Positions 8,577-16,338 of a DNA stretch of 64,000 nt are shown here, one piece after another. The notes under the pieces were generated by a model. That model was not told where the DNA came from, did no database searches, and was given only the letters and a program-made list of their open reading frames with translations. Where the stretch lies: assembly GCA_905203765.1 (NCBI GenBank), contig CAJKXC010000003.1, positions 32,221 to 96,220 of the forward strand. The letters run 5' to 3'. The translations under genes and the position numbers were made by a program. Within the stretch, counting starts at the first letter, position 1, and the number at the start of each line of letters is the position of its first letter. Source of the stretch: an uncultured Bacteroides sp. GTDB taxonomy: Bacteria; Bacteroidota; Bacteroidia; Bacteroidales; Bacteroidaceae.

Positions 8577-8688
8577 AGACGCAACTCCCCGCCCCAAGCG
8601 GACCGACAAGGCTAAACCAACCGGAAAACGGATTGGCAAATCAAAGCCTTCGAAGGCGAATAATCAGCTTAACAGAAGGGTGAAATAA
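8563..8688 (+). CDS. Small basic ORF (41 aa), possible gene
   Basis: This is an ATG-started frame of 41 residues that overlaps the end of the preceding gene by 14 bp. The product is very basic (about a third Lys/Arg, with PKRTDKAKPTGKRIGKSKPS) and disordered-looking, like small nucleic-acid-binding tails. Its TAA stop is the first three bases of the repeat element at 8686-8830. The other convergent gene ends the same way at the opposite terminus, which mildly supports this being a translated gene. The alternative is a chance frame. Confidence 0.35.
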   Translation: MRGNKDATPRPKRTDKAKPTGKRIGKSKPSKANNQLNRRVK

Positions 8689-8830
8689 ATGGGAATTTAG
8701 CGCGCTGTGCGCGCTAAGCTACGAGTGACAAGCTACAAGTTGCTGCGCTATTACGCCGCAAGGTACTTGTCACTGGTAGCTTGTAGCTCGTCAACCTAAT
8801 TTAGCGGCTTCGCCGCTAAATTATCATTTA
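8686..8830. mobile_element. MITE-like element, copy 1 (145 bp)
   Basis: The left end is TAAATGGGAATTTA (8686-8699) and the right end is TAAATTATCATTTA (8817-8830). They are imperfect inverted repeats differing at two central bases. Inside each end is a GC-rich hairpin (AGCGCGC/GCGCGCT at 8699-8715; AGCGGC-TTC-GCCGCT near 8802-8817). The core holds another inverted repeat (GCTACGAGTGACAAG at 8718-8732 against CTTGTCACTGGTAGC at 8766-8780). It lies between convergent genes and its ends contain the stop codons of the 41-aa ORF and the M24 peptidase gene. The same ends occur at 54928-55179 and 63661-63908 around different cores. Confidence 0.75.
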
Positions 8831-9991
8831 CAACTCTATAATCTCTTCCTTGCACAGCGTCAGTTTCTCCACCCCATCCGTTGTCACTGCCCAAGAATTC
8901 TCAATGCCTACAGGGCCTACACCCGGCAAGACAATCTTCGGCTCCAATGCAAAGACCATGCCCGGCTCCAATTCCTGCTTCATGCGGGGAGCGAGTACAG
9001 GCGCCTCGTTAATCTCCAGCCCGATGCCGTGACCGATGAACTTGGCTTTCTGCTCTGTTCCCATGAAGTTGTCGGCAAAGCCGGCTTTGGTTACGATATC
9101 GATAGCCAGATTATAAAGATCCTCGCAGACGGTTCCGGGTTTTGCTTTCGCGGCAACAGCCTCTTGAATTTCCAAGCAAGTCTGATGAGCGGCATAAGCC
9201 TCTTCCGGCAACTTACCGATAGAAAAGACGCGGCTCATGTCTCCCATATAACCGTGGAAGTTTCCACCCAAGTCTACCATAACACTCTGTCCGGGCTGCA
9301 ACAAAGTACCATTTGCGCCACCGGGCAAAGACGGATCGAGCCCCTCGCCACCCAAAGCAAAGTCATAGGGAGAAGGAACTGTGGCATTGTCACCCGTCAG
9401 CACGCTTCCCATATAAATCTCCATGCTCTGACCGAACACGCGGAAAATTCCCAAGCAACCTTCCAGACGCATCAACCGTTCCACCTCAACAGAGAACTGG
9501 AGATCGGTCATTCCCGGCCGGTAAACAGAAGGTATCTGCTCGTAAGCCTTGGCATGTGCTATGCCGGAACGGCGGAAGATTTCAAGTTCGATATTCGTCT
9601 TTACGCTCCGTGCCTTACGGATAAGGGATGTACCGCAAGGCACTACCTCTGCCTCGGGGAAGCAGGCAGCCAAACGATTGTATTCGCTGAAAGACAGTTC
9701 GTCACCTTCCAACATCAGCTTTGCCGGCATCGGCAAGCCGCATTCTTGCAGCAGTTCGGGAAGTTGTTCGGGTTTGCGGATGGGGTGGATATGCTCTCCT
9801 TCGATATTGTTAGGCCGCTTGATGAACAAACGGGCGGGAGCGTTCAGCGGCAGATAGAGGTAACCACTGACAACACGTCCATACGTATAGATTAGGTTTA
9901 CATTACAAGTAATAAGAGCGGCATCAATTGATTGTTGAGCCATGAGTGCGCGTATCTTATCGCGTCTCACTTTCAATTCGGGTTGTAACAT
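8828..9991 (-). CDS. M24 family metallopeptidase (Xaa-Pro aminopeptidase type)
   Basis: This is a cytosolic dimetal aminopeptidase that probably removes N-terminal residues before proline; 387 aa. The creatinase-like N-terminal domain (about 5-145) contains LITCNVNLIYTYGRVVSGYLYLP. The pita-bread catalytic domain (about 155-385) has the metal ligands in order: Asp in MVDLGGNFHGYMGD (two Asp), His in FIGHGIGLEINEAP, Glu in FALEPKIV and Glu in VGIENSWAV. All five are present. No signal peptide is seen. Its TAA stop lies inside the terminus of repeat element copy 1. Confidence 0.88.
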   Translation of the reverse strand: MLQPELKVRRDKIRALMAQQSIDAALITCNVNLIYTYGRVVSGYLYLPLNAPARLFIKRPNNIEGEHIHPIRKPEQLPELLQECGLPMPAKLMLEGDELSFSEYNRLAACFPEAEVVPCGTSLIRKARSVKTNIELEIFRRSGIAHAKAYEQIPSVYRPGMTDLQFSVEVERLMRLEGCLGIFRVFGQSMEIYMGSVLTGDNATVPSPYDFALGGEGLDPSLPGGANGTLLQPGQSVMVDLGGNFHGYMGDMSRVFSIGKLPEEAYAAHQTCLEIQEAVAAKAKPGTVCEDLYNLAIDIVTKAGFADNFMGTEQKAKFIGHGIGLEINEAPVLAPRMKQELEPGMVFALEPKIVLPGVGPVGIENSWAVTTDGVEKLTLCKEEIIEL

Positions 9992-10017
9992 CTCTTTGTT
10001 ATTTATGGTTCGAGATG

Positions 10018-10025
10018 CAAAAGTA
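10018..10025 (-). promoter_or_regulatory. Predicted -7 element of the M24 peptidase gene
   Basis: The minus strand reads TACTTTTG followed by C, matching TAnnTTTG, about 27 bp before the start codon. Confidence 0.6.
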
Positions 10026-10055
10026 ACGATTTTAAGTGGTTAATCACTAATCACT

Positions 10056-10098
10056 AAAAAAAAAGTACTGCCCGGGCCTTCACAGGCGCAGGCAGCAC
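10056..10098 (-). terminator. Rho-independent terminator of gdhA
   Basis: On the minus strand a stem GTGCTGCC/GGCAGTAC (10091-10098 with 10065-10072) closes a GC-rich loop and is followed by nine T residues (10056-10064). It begins about 40 bp after the gdhA stop codon. A half-copy of the ATTAGTGATT repeat (10039-10055) lies just beyond it. Confidence 0.85.
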
Positions 10099-10136
10099 AA
10101 ACCACAAATACAAATACAACTAAACAAAGTTTTTCC

Positions 10137-11474
10137 TTAGATAATTCCCTGACCCATCATGGCGTGGGCTACTTTCATGAAGCCGGCGATATTAGCACCC
10201 TTCACGTAATTGATGTAGCCGTCGGGTTCTGTTCCGTATTTCACGCACTGAGCATGGATACCGTGCATAATGGCATGAAGTTTCTCGTCTACCTCAGCCG
10301 CACTCCAACTGAGATGCATTGCATTCTGTGACATTTCCAATCCGCTGGTAGCCACACCGCCTGCATTCACAGCCTTACCCGGTGCATACATAATCTTGTT
10401 TTCAATAAAGAGGTCGATAGCTTCGGGGGTACATCCCATATTGGAGATTTCGCCCACACAAGTCACCTTATTATCAATCAGATGCTGTGCATCTTCCCCA
10501 TTCAACTCATTCTGCGTTGCACAAGGCAAAGCAATATCGGCTTTCACCTCCCACGGACGTTTGCCGGGAACGAAAGTAGAGCCGGGGAATTCATCGGCAT
10601 ACGGAGCTACGATATCATTGCCCGATGCACGGAGTTCCAACATATAATCTATCTTCTTGCCACTGATGCCGTTCGGGTCATAGATATAACCGTCGGGACC
10701 GGAAATCGTAATGACCTTAGCACCCAACTGGGTAGCCTTGGTAGCTGCACCCCAAGCCACATTTCCGAAACCGGAGATAGCAACCGTCTTACCCTTGATA
10801 TCTATACCTTTGGTTTCCAACATCTGGTTTACAAAATACAATCCACCGAAACCGGTTGCTTCGGGACGTATCAATGAACCGCCGAATTCCAGACCTTTAC
10901 CCGTGAAAGTACCTGTAAATTCGCGTGTCAGTTTCTTATACATACCGAACATATAGCCCACTTCACGGCCACCTACACCAATATCACCGGCGGGTACGTC
11001 CATATCCGGACCGAGGTGACGCCACAATTCCAACATGAAAGCCTGACAGAAACGCATCACTTCCGCATCGCTCTTACCGCGCGGAGAGAAATCGGAACCG
11101 CCTTTACCGCCACCCATAGGCAGAGTGGTCAAAGCATTCTTGAAAGTCTGTTCAAACCCCAAGAACTTCAAGATAGAGAGGTTTACTGAAGCGTGGAAAC
11201 GAATACCGCCTTTGTACGGACCGATAGCATTATTGAACTGTACGCGATAACCGAGATTAGTCTGCACCTCGCCTTTATCATCCACCCACGTAACACGGAA
11301 AGTAAAAATACGATCGGGTTCAACCAACCGTTCTATGATTTTCGCTTTCTCGAACTCAGGATGCTGATTGTAGATATCTTCGATAGAAAGAAGTACTTCC
11401 TTTACGGCTTGAAGATATTCAGACTCGCCGGGATGCTTTGCCTCCAAAGAGGACATGATACGTTCGATATTCAT
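10137..11474 (-). CDS. gdhA: NADP-type glutamate dehydrogenase
   Basis: The enzyme interconverts 2-oxoglutarate plus ammonia and glutamate and is the main ammonia-assimilating enzyme in Bacteroides. The 445-residue length is that of the hexameric class. The catalytic region reads PMGGGKGGSDFSPRGKSDAEVMRFCQAF, with the substrate lysines in GGGKGGSD. PAGDIGVGGREVGYMFGMYKKL follows. The dinucleotide fold contains VAISGFGNVAWGAATKATQLGAK. Two -7/terminator signals make it a single-gene unit. Confidence 0.95.
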   Translation of the reverse strand: MNIERIMSSLEAKHPGESEYLQAVKEVLLSIEDIYNQHPEFEKAKIIERLVEPDRIFTFRVTWVDDKGEVQTNLGYRVQFNNAIGPYKGGIRFHASVNLSILKFLGFEQTFKNALTTLPMGGGKGGSDFSPRGKSDAEVMRFCQAFMLELWRHLGPDMDVPAGDIGVGGREVGYMFGMYKKLTREFTGTFTGKGLEFGGSLIRPEATGFGGLYFVNQMLETKGIDIKGKTVAISGFGNVAWGAATKATQLGAKVITISGPDGYIYDPNGISGKKIDYMLELRASGNDIVAPYADEFPGSTFVPGKRPWEVKADIALPCATQNELNGEDAQHLIDNKVTCVGEISNMGCTPEAIDLFIENKIMYAPGKAVNAGGVATSGLEMSQNAMHLSWSAAEVDEKLHAIMHGIHAQCVKYGTEPDGYINYVKGANIAGFMKVAHAMMGQGII

Positions 11475-11965
11475 AATATTACGTTTTAAAGGTTATTACC
11501 TTGTTTACTTAGGTTATCCGAGCAAAGTGTCACCGAACAACACTGCAAATATAGGAAAACTTTTCATATCCGCTATAAAATACAGTGATATTTTGATTAA
11601 ATAATGATAAAACGTCAGAAACACTCATCAAGAGCCTTAAGTAGCAAGTCGCATATTCCTCCTATCTAAGTTCAACAATTCGGTATATCGGCATAAAGGT
11701 AAAAATATTATCGAGAGGAAACAAGAAAAGGCAATAAATTTATACATTAATACAGCATTATAAATATTCCTGTAATTACTCTTCATTATTTTGTCAGAGA
11801 TCTTCGTATTCGTCTTTATGTTGAAAACTTGTCCGCCAAAGTTCGTATTCTATCATTCCCCCTGCATTCGGATAGTTTTTAGAGTATTTATGGCAGTTAT
11901 CAAACCTCTTTCTAATAAATAATGACTAACCTTGCAACTCAGAAACCAAAGGTTAGCATAAAAAA
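11475..11965. promoter_or_regulatory. Divergent intergenic region with gdhA promoter
   Basis: This 491-bp AT-rich gap between divergent gdhA and the GH9 operon holds no credible gene. On the minus strand TATATTTG at 11546-11553 matches the -7 consensus and gives gdhA a leader of about 65 bp. On the plus strand TAACCTTG at 11937-11944 is a one-mismatch -7 candidate only 22 bp before the GH9 start. No good copy of the 22-bp PUL operator box was found here. Confidence 0.5.
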
Positions 11966-14428
11966 ATGAGAAAGACACTAATTATCTTATTCCTTCTATC
12001 CGCAAGTAAGTTTTCTGCATACAGCCAAGTCCGGCTCGCCCAAGATGCGGAACTGGAAAAGCAAATTTATGAAAGCGGATTAATCCATCAGCCCCTCCCC
12101 CTGAATGTAGAAAATTCCTATGAAGCCAACGGATGGAAGAAGGAAATATTGCAAAGCGTCCCTCTTACCCGCCAGGCAAGCACCGAAGGCTGGAGCCACT
12201 CCGGCGCAGGAAGTATGTCCTTCAGCAAGGAAAAGACGGTTTCGGGACTAGGAAGCATCAAACTGCAATTCCCCACATCGACCGGGAAAAGGGCCACAGG
12301 CTCTCCTTCCGATCCCGACTACGCAACGTATGGAAATGCCGGCGTCACCTATCACCTGGATGGAGCCAACCTGGAAAAGTACAACCGGATTGTGTTCTCC
12401 ATCTATCCCGATTGCGACGGTGCCCGCGTAGTCAACATGAACCTGACGTTCGTCAATGCCGACACACCTGCCAAGAAAGGATACAACCAGCCTACCGGCT
12501 CACACCTTATTAATCTGGTCAACAAAGAATGGAACCAGTGCTTCCTCGAAATAGACGAGTTCCAACGGGACAAAGTAATGAAAATCAGTTTCAGCACTTC
12601 CCTGAAGGGCAAAGACCGGACAACGGGAGACTCTGCTATCTACTATATAGACAACCTGCAACTGCAAACGGTGAAGCAACCGGACAAGGTGAGCGGATGG
12701 CTACCTGCCGAAGGAAAGATTGTTTATTCTACTACTGGATATGCCCAGAACAGTTCCAAGACGGCCATTATCGACACAAAAACCTCTCTATATAATAAGC
12801 GGTTCCAACTGCTAACCCCGGAAGGCGAAGTGGCCTACGAAGGAGAGATCAAAGAAGAGACAACCACCCTCGGACAGTTCGGCCTCATCGACTTTATAGC
12901 CTTCAGCCGTCCCGGAGAATACCGGCTGAAAGCGGGTGATGCACTTACCCCAGCCTTCCGCATCGGAGAAAACATTTGGGAAGACTCGCAATGGCGGGTG
13001 CTGAACTTTATCTTCTGCCAGCGCTGCGGGCATCCGGTACCGGGTAAGCACGCCACTTGCCACGTCGACCTGATGTCGGAACACAACGGCCTGCGCCTTC
13101 CCTTCAACGGCGGATGGCACGATGCCGGAGACCTTTCGCAACAGACACTCCAAACAGGAGACGTAGCCTTTGCCCTGCTCGAAGCCTACAACAAACAAAA
13201 AACAAAGAATCCCGCCCTTGCCGCCCGCCTGCGCGAAGAAGCCGAATGGGGCGTGGAGTTCATCGTGAAAAACCGCTACGGCGACGGCTACCGCGCCAGC
13301 AGCATGGGACTGCTTATCTGGCAGGACGGCGTGTTTAATTCGCTGGATGACATCACTTCCGTACGCGTACAGAACTTTGCTTTCGACAACTTCCTGTATG
13401 CCGGCTACGAAGCATACGCGTCCATGACACTGGACAACGACCCCATGTACCAGGAATATCTGCGCCGCGTGGCGGAAGAAGACTTCCGTTTTGCCCTGGA
13501 GAAGTTCAAGAAGGACGGCTTCGACAAGTTCGTACAGCCCTACGAGCACAGCTACAACACTTCCAAGAGTCAGTATATGGCTACCATTTCTTGGGCAGCC
13601 AGCCAACTCTACAAGCTGACACGCAAGCCTTGCTACGCAGAAGCCGCCGCCGAATACATCCGCTACACCCTGGACTGCCAGCGCACAGAGCCGTTGAAGG
13701 ACAAGGACGGCACCTGCGGATTCTTCTACCGGGATAAAAACAAACAGTCAATAGTTCACTATATACACCAGTCGCGCGAGCAAGTCTACATGCAAGCCAT
13801 GTCGATGCTGTGCGAGACGCAACCGGAGCATCCCGATTACCCCCAATGGGAGCGCTCCATACACCTCTATGGCAACTACCTGAAAGGGCTGATGAAATAC
13901 ACCCGCCCCTACGGTATGTTGCCGAGTGGTGTTTACCATGCCGAAGAATACAAGGACACTACCGGCTTCTATGCCCTCCACCTCTTCCCGCCCACCAACG
14001 CGAAAGAGTTGTACACGGAGCAGATAAAGCGGGGCATCCGGCTGGACAAGGAACACTACGTGAAGCGCTTCCCCGTGTGGTTCAACATCTTCAACGGCAA
14101 TACAGCCATCCACCTCTCCACCGGAAAGTCCGCCGCCATCTGCGGAAACTTTATGAAGGACAAGGAACTGCTCGAAATAGGATTGGAACAACTCTACTGG
14201 ACGGTAGGCAAGAACCCCTTCGGACAATCGCTGATATACGGCGAAGGGCGGAATTATCCGCAGCTGAACACTTTCTCTTCCGGCGAAATGACAGGAGAAA
14301 TGCCCGTAGGCATACGCACACTGGGCAACGACGACATCCCCTACTGGCCGCAGACGAACAATGCCTGCTACAAAGAGGTGTGGGTGACCTCGGCGGGCAA
14401 GTGGCTGTCGCTGATTGCGGAATACTGA
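11966..14428 (+). CDS. Secreted glycoside hydrolase family 9 enzyme
   Basis: This 820-aa protein starts with a cleavable signal peptide (residues 1-21, ending SAYSQ). Next is a beta-sandwich, CBM-like region (about 70-235, IYYIDNLQLQ), then an Ig-like CelD_N module (about 245-325) and the GH9 (alpha/alpha)6 barrel (about 335-818). The catalytic base motif GGWHDAGD (Asp386, Asp389) is intact. Glu804 in CYKEVWV is in the position of the family's acid Glu. GH9 includes cellulases, but also exo-beta-glucosaminidases. Because the rest of this locus handles amino sugars, glucosaminidase activity is a reasonable inference. It heads a three-gene plus-strand operon with ThuA and flavodoxin. Confidence 0.88.
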   Translation: MRKTLIILFLLSASKFSAYSQVRLAQDAELEKQIYESGLIHQPLPLNVENSYEANGWKKEILQSVPLTRQASTEGWSHSGAGSMSFSKEKTVSGLGSIKLQFPTSTGKRATGSPSDPDYATYGNAGVTYHLDGANLEKYNRIVFSIYPDCDGARVVNMNLTFVNADTPAKKGYNQPTGSHLINLVNKEWNQCFLEIDEFQRDKVMKISFSTSLKGKDRTTGDSAIYYIDNLQLQTVKQPDKVSGWLPAEGKIVYSTTGYAQNSSKTAIIDTKTSLYNKRFQLLTPEGEVAYEGEIKEETTTLGQFGLIDFIAFSRPGEYRLKAGDALTPAFRIGENIWEDSQWRVLNFIFCQRCGHPVPGKHATCHVDLMSEHNGLRLPFNGGWHDAGDLSQQTLQTGDVAFALLEAYNKQKTKNPALAARLREEAEWGVEFIVKNRYGDGYRASSMGLLIWQDGVFNSLDDITSVRVQNFAFDNFLYAGYEAYASMTLDNDPMYQEYLRRVAEEDFRFALEKFKKDGFDKFVQPYEHSYNTSKSQYMATISWAASQLYKLTRKPCYAEAAAEYIRYTLDCQRTEPLKDKDGTCGFFYRDKNKQSIVHYIHQSREQVYMQAMSMLCETQPEHPDYPQWERSIHLYGNYLKGLMKYTRPYGMLPSGVYHAEEYKDTTGFYALHLFPPTNAKELYTEQIKRGIRLDKEHYVKRFPVWFNIFNGNTAIHLSTGKSAAICGNFMKDKELLEIGLEQLYWTVGKNPFGQSLIYGEGRNYPQLNTFSSGEMTGEMPVGIRTLGNDDIPYWPQTNNACYKEVWVTSAGKWLSLIAEY

Positions 14429-14494
14429 GGGAGTTAAGAATTAAAAAATAAGGAAGTTATCATTCATCTAATATAAATCATTAATCAAAAAGAC

Positions 14495-15298
14495 ATGAGA
14501 CACATTTTTATCTTACTATTCAGTATCTGCACCTTGTTGGTGCACGCACAAGTTCCCGCAGGCTATCCCGCCAATTATGCTAAAGCGCCCCGCTTCAAAG
14601 CACTGGTCTACTACACCACACAGGCCGAAGAAGCCCACGTACACTTTGCCGAACAAGCCGTACAGTTCTTTAAGAAACTGAACTATGGCGATGGCTTCGT
14701 GCTGGACATCACTACCGATTTCTCTCAATATCCTTATGATAAACTGAAAGAGTACAACGTTATTATCATGCTTAACACAACTCCAAGCAGCAAGGCCGAG
14801 CGTGATGTTTTTGAGCAATATATGGAGAACGGCGGTGGTTGGGTAGGCTTCCACGCCGCTGCCTATAATGACCGAAACACCAACTGGCCCTGGCTCGTCA
14901 AGTTCCTTGGCGGCGGTGTGTTCTATTGTAACAACTGGCCCCCCCAACCTGTATTGGTTGAAGTTGACAATGCGGAACATCCCGTCACCAAGAGCTTGCC
15001 GACGTCCTTCGTAGCCCCTGCCAGCGAATGGTATCAGTGGGAGCCCAGCCCCCGACAGAACAAAGATGTGGAAGTGCTACTCTCCATCTCTCCCAAGAAC
15101 TATCCGCTGGGCATTAAAGATGTAGTGAACTTCGGCGATTTCCCCATCGTGTGGACTAACAAGAACTACCGGATGATCTACCTCAACATGGGACATGGCG
15201 ACGAAGAATTCATCGACGGAACGCAGAACCTTCTGCTCGTAAATGCCTTCCGCTGGGTGGTAAGCAAAGACCGGAAAGGAGATCCGTTTCTCAAATAG
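14495..15298 (+). CDS. Secreted ThuA-domain protein
   Basis: This is a stand-alone ThuA-like domain (class I glutamine-amidotransferase-like fold), 267 aa, with a signal peptide (residues 1-19, ending VHAQ). Family markers are NGGGWVGFHAAAYN, the EHPVTKSLPTSF segment, EWYQWEPSPRQN and FPIVWTNKNYRMIYLNMGHGDEEF near the end. ThuA proteins are linked to oxidation or use of disaccharides and polyols (rhizobial ThuAB), but their chemistry is poorly understood. The gene sits 66 bp after the GH9 gene and 26 bp before the flavodoxin. A second copy of this domain is fused to the GH18 enzyme at 27398-29131. Confidence 0.85.
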   Translation: MRHIFILLFSICTLLVHAQVPAGYPANYAKAPRFKALVYYTTQAEEAHVHFAEQAVQFFKKLNYGDGFVLDITTDFSQYPYDKLKEYNVIIMLNTTPSSKAERDVFEQYMENGGGWVGFHAAAYNDRNTNWPWLVKFLGGGVFYCNNWPPQPVLVEVDNAEHPVTKSLPTSFVAPASEWYQWEPSPRQNKDVEVLLSISPKNYPLGIKDVVNFGDFPIVWTNKNYRMIYLNMGHGDEEFIDGTQNLLLVNAFRWVVSKDRKGDPFLK

Positions 15299-15324
15299 AA
15301 AACACCACTAATATTTTATCACGT

Positions 15325-15903
15325 ATGAAAACAAAAGTTTTTAGTGTAATTGCAGCAGTAGCGCTGCTTTTCACACTGGGTAGCTGTGCCGGCAAGACAG
15401 GCAAAGCAGAGGTTCAAGGCCCCCGAATATTGGTAGCCTATTTCTCACAGGGCGGCAACACCCAAACGTTAGCCACCCTTATCCACGACTCCATCGGTGG
15501 AGATATATTCGCCATCGAACCGGAAACGCCCTATCCCTCGGAAGGTACACACGATGCCGTGCAGAAGCAGATTGACGAAGGCGTACTGCCTACGTTGAAA
15601 GGCAATGTGGAGAACCTCGACTCTTACGATGTCATCTTCGTAGGAACACCCAACTGGTTCGGTTCCGTTGCTCTCCCGGTAAAAGCATTCTTACAAAGCA
15701 ATCAGCTTGCAGGAAAGAAAGTTGTTCCCTTTGCCACCTTCGGTGGCGGTGCAGGAAACTGCCTGACTGAGATTGCAGAACTTTGTCCTAACTCCACCAT
15801 CCTCGAAGGCTATGCCGTAAGCGGCGATGACGTCAGAGACAGACCGAATGAAGTGAAAAAGAATGTCAGCACTTGGCTGAACAATATCAAGACTCAGTTC
15901 TAA
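15325..15903 (+). CDS. Flavodoxin-like lipoprotein
   Basis: This is a 192-aa flavodoxin-fold protein with a lipoprotein signal (FTLGSC, lipid Cys at about residue 21), so it should be exported and membrane-anchored. The FMN phosphate loop is visible as AYFSQGGNTQTLA, and the second loop as VGTPNWFGSVALPVKAF. FATFGGGAGNCLTEIAELCP completes the flavodoxin_4-type pattern. Most flavodoxins are cytosolic, so an exported one next to a GH9 and a ThuA protein is suggestive of redox chemistry on sugars outside the cytoplasm (inference). It is the last gene of its operon, followed by a terminator at 15928-15960. Confidence 0.85.
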   Translation: MKTKVFSVIAAVALLFTLGSCAGKTGKAEVQGPRILVAYFSQGGNTQTLATLIHDSIGGDIFAIEPETPYPSEGTHDAVQKQIDEGVLPTLKGNVENLDSYDVIFVGTPNWFGSVALPVKAFLQSNQLAGKKVVPFATFGGGAGNCLTEIAELCPNSTILEGYAVSGDDVRDRPNEVKKNVSTWLNNIKTQF

Positions 15904-15927
15904 ACCAGTACAGACTATATAATAAAG

Positions 15928-15960
15928 CGTGGCAGAACGTTTGAAAGAACGGCTGCCACG
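15928..15960 (+). terminator. Terminator of the GH9-ThuA-flavodoxin operon
   Basis: An 8-bp stem CGTGGCAG / CTGCCACG closes a 17-base loop and is followed by TTTGTTTGTTT. It lies 25 bp after the flavodoxin stop codon. Confidence 0.85.
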
Positions 15961-16110
15961 TTTGTTTGTTTCCACCCCTCGTCCCCTAAAGGAAGCTATG
16001 CAACTCTGACCAATGAGGCGCACAGGAATGATAATTTAACGAGTTCGATATAACTGTACTATCTTAACTTCCTCAAATAGAAGAGCAAACTTACCTTCCT
16101 CGCAAGACAA

Positions 16111-16200
16111 TCTTAGAATATAAGCTTTATTCTTAGAAATAAAGATTATATTTATAAGAATAAAGCTTATATTCTTACAACCAAAGGCTTTATTCCAAGT
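16111..16200. repeat. AT-rich array of ~21-bp palindromic units
   Basis: Within the 435-bp gap between convergent operons lie four units centred near 16124, 16145, 16166 and 16187, each resembling AATAAAGCTTATATT or its complement. The remainder of the gap shows nothing else besides the two terminators, though AAGATATC...AATATCTT near 16214-16256 forms another weak inverted repeat. Confidence 0.6.
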
Positions 16201-16277
16201 TTTCCTTGCGGGCAAGATATCTTCTGAAGCAGGAAAGAATATCTTTCCTCAGGCACAGCAGGAACTAATCATTGTGT

Positions 16278-16314
16278 AAAAAAAGTCCTGAGCAGTAATG
16301 TACCGCCCAGGACT
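16278..16314 (-). terminator. Terminator after the susC1-susD1 operon
   Basis: On the minus strand AGTCCTG pairs with CAGGACT (16308-16314 with 16285-16290 plus the flanking base) and is followed by a T7 run at 16278-16284. It lies about 25 bp after the SusD1 stop codon. Confidence 0.85.
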
Positions 16315-16338
16315 CTCACCTTAAAAAACCAAATAAAC

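Noticed and set aside
11905..11937. Fourth copy of the PUL operator box before the GH9 gene
   Set aside because: CCTCTTTCTAATAAATAATG looks similar but needs an insertion and several mismatches, and no -7 element lies 21 bp downstream.
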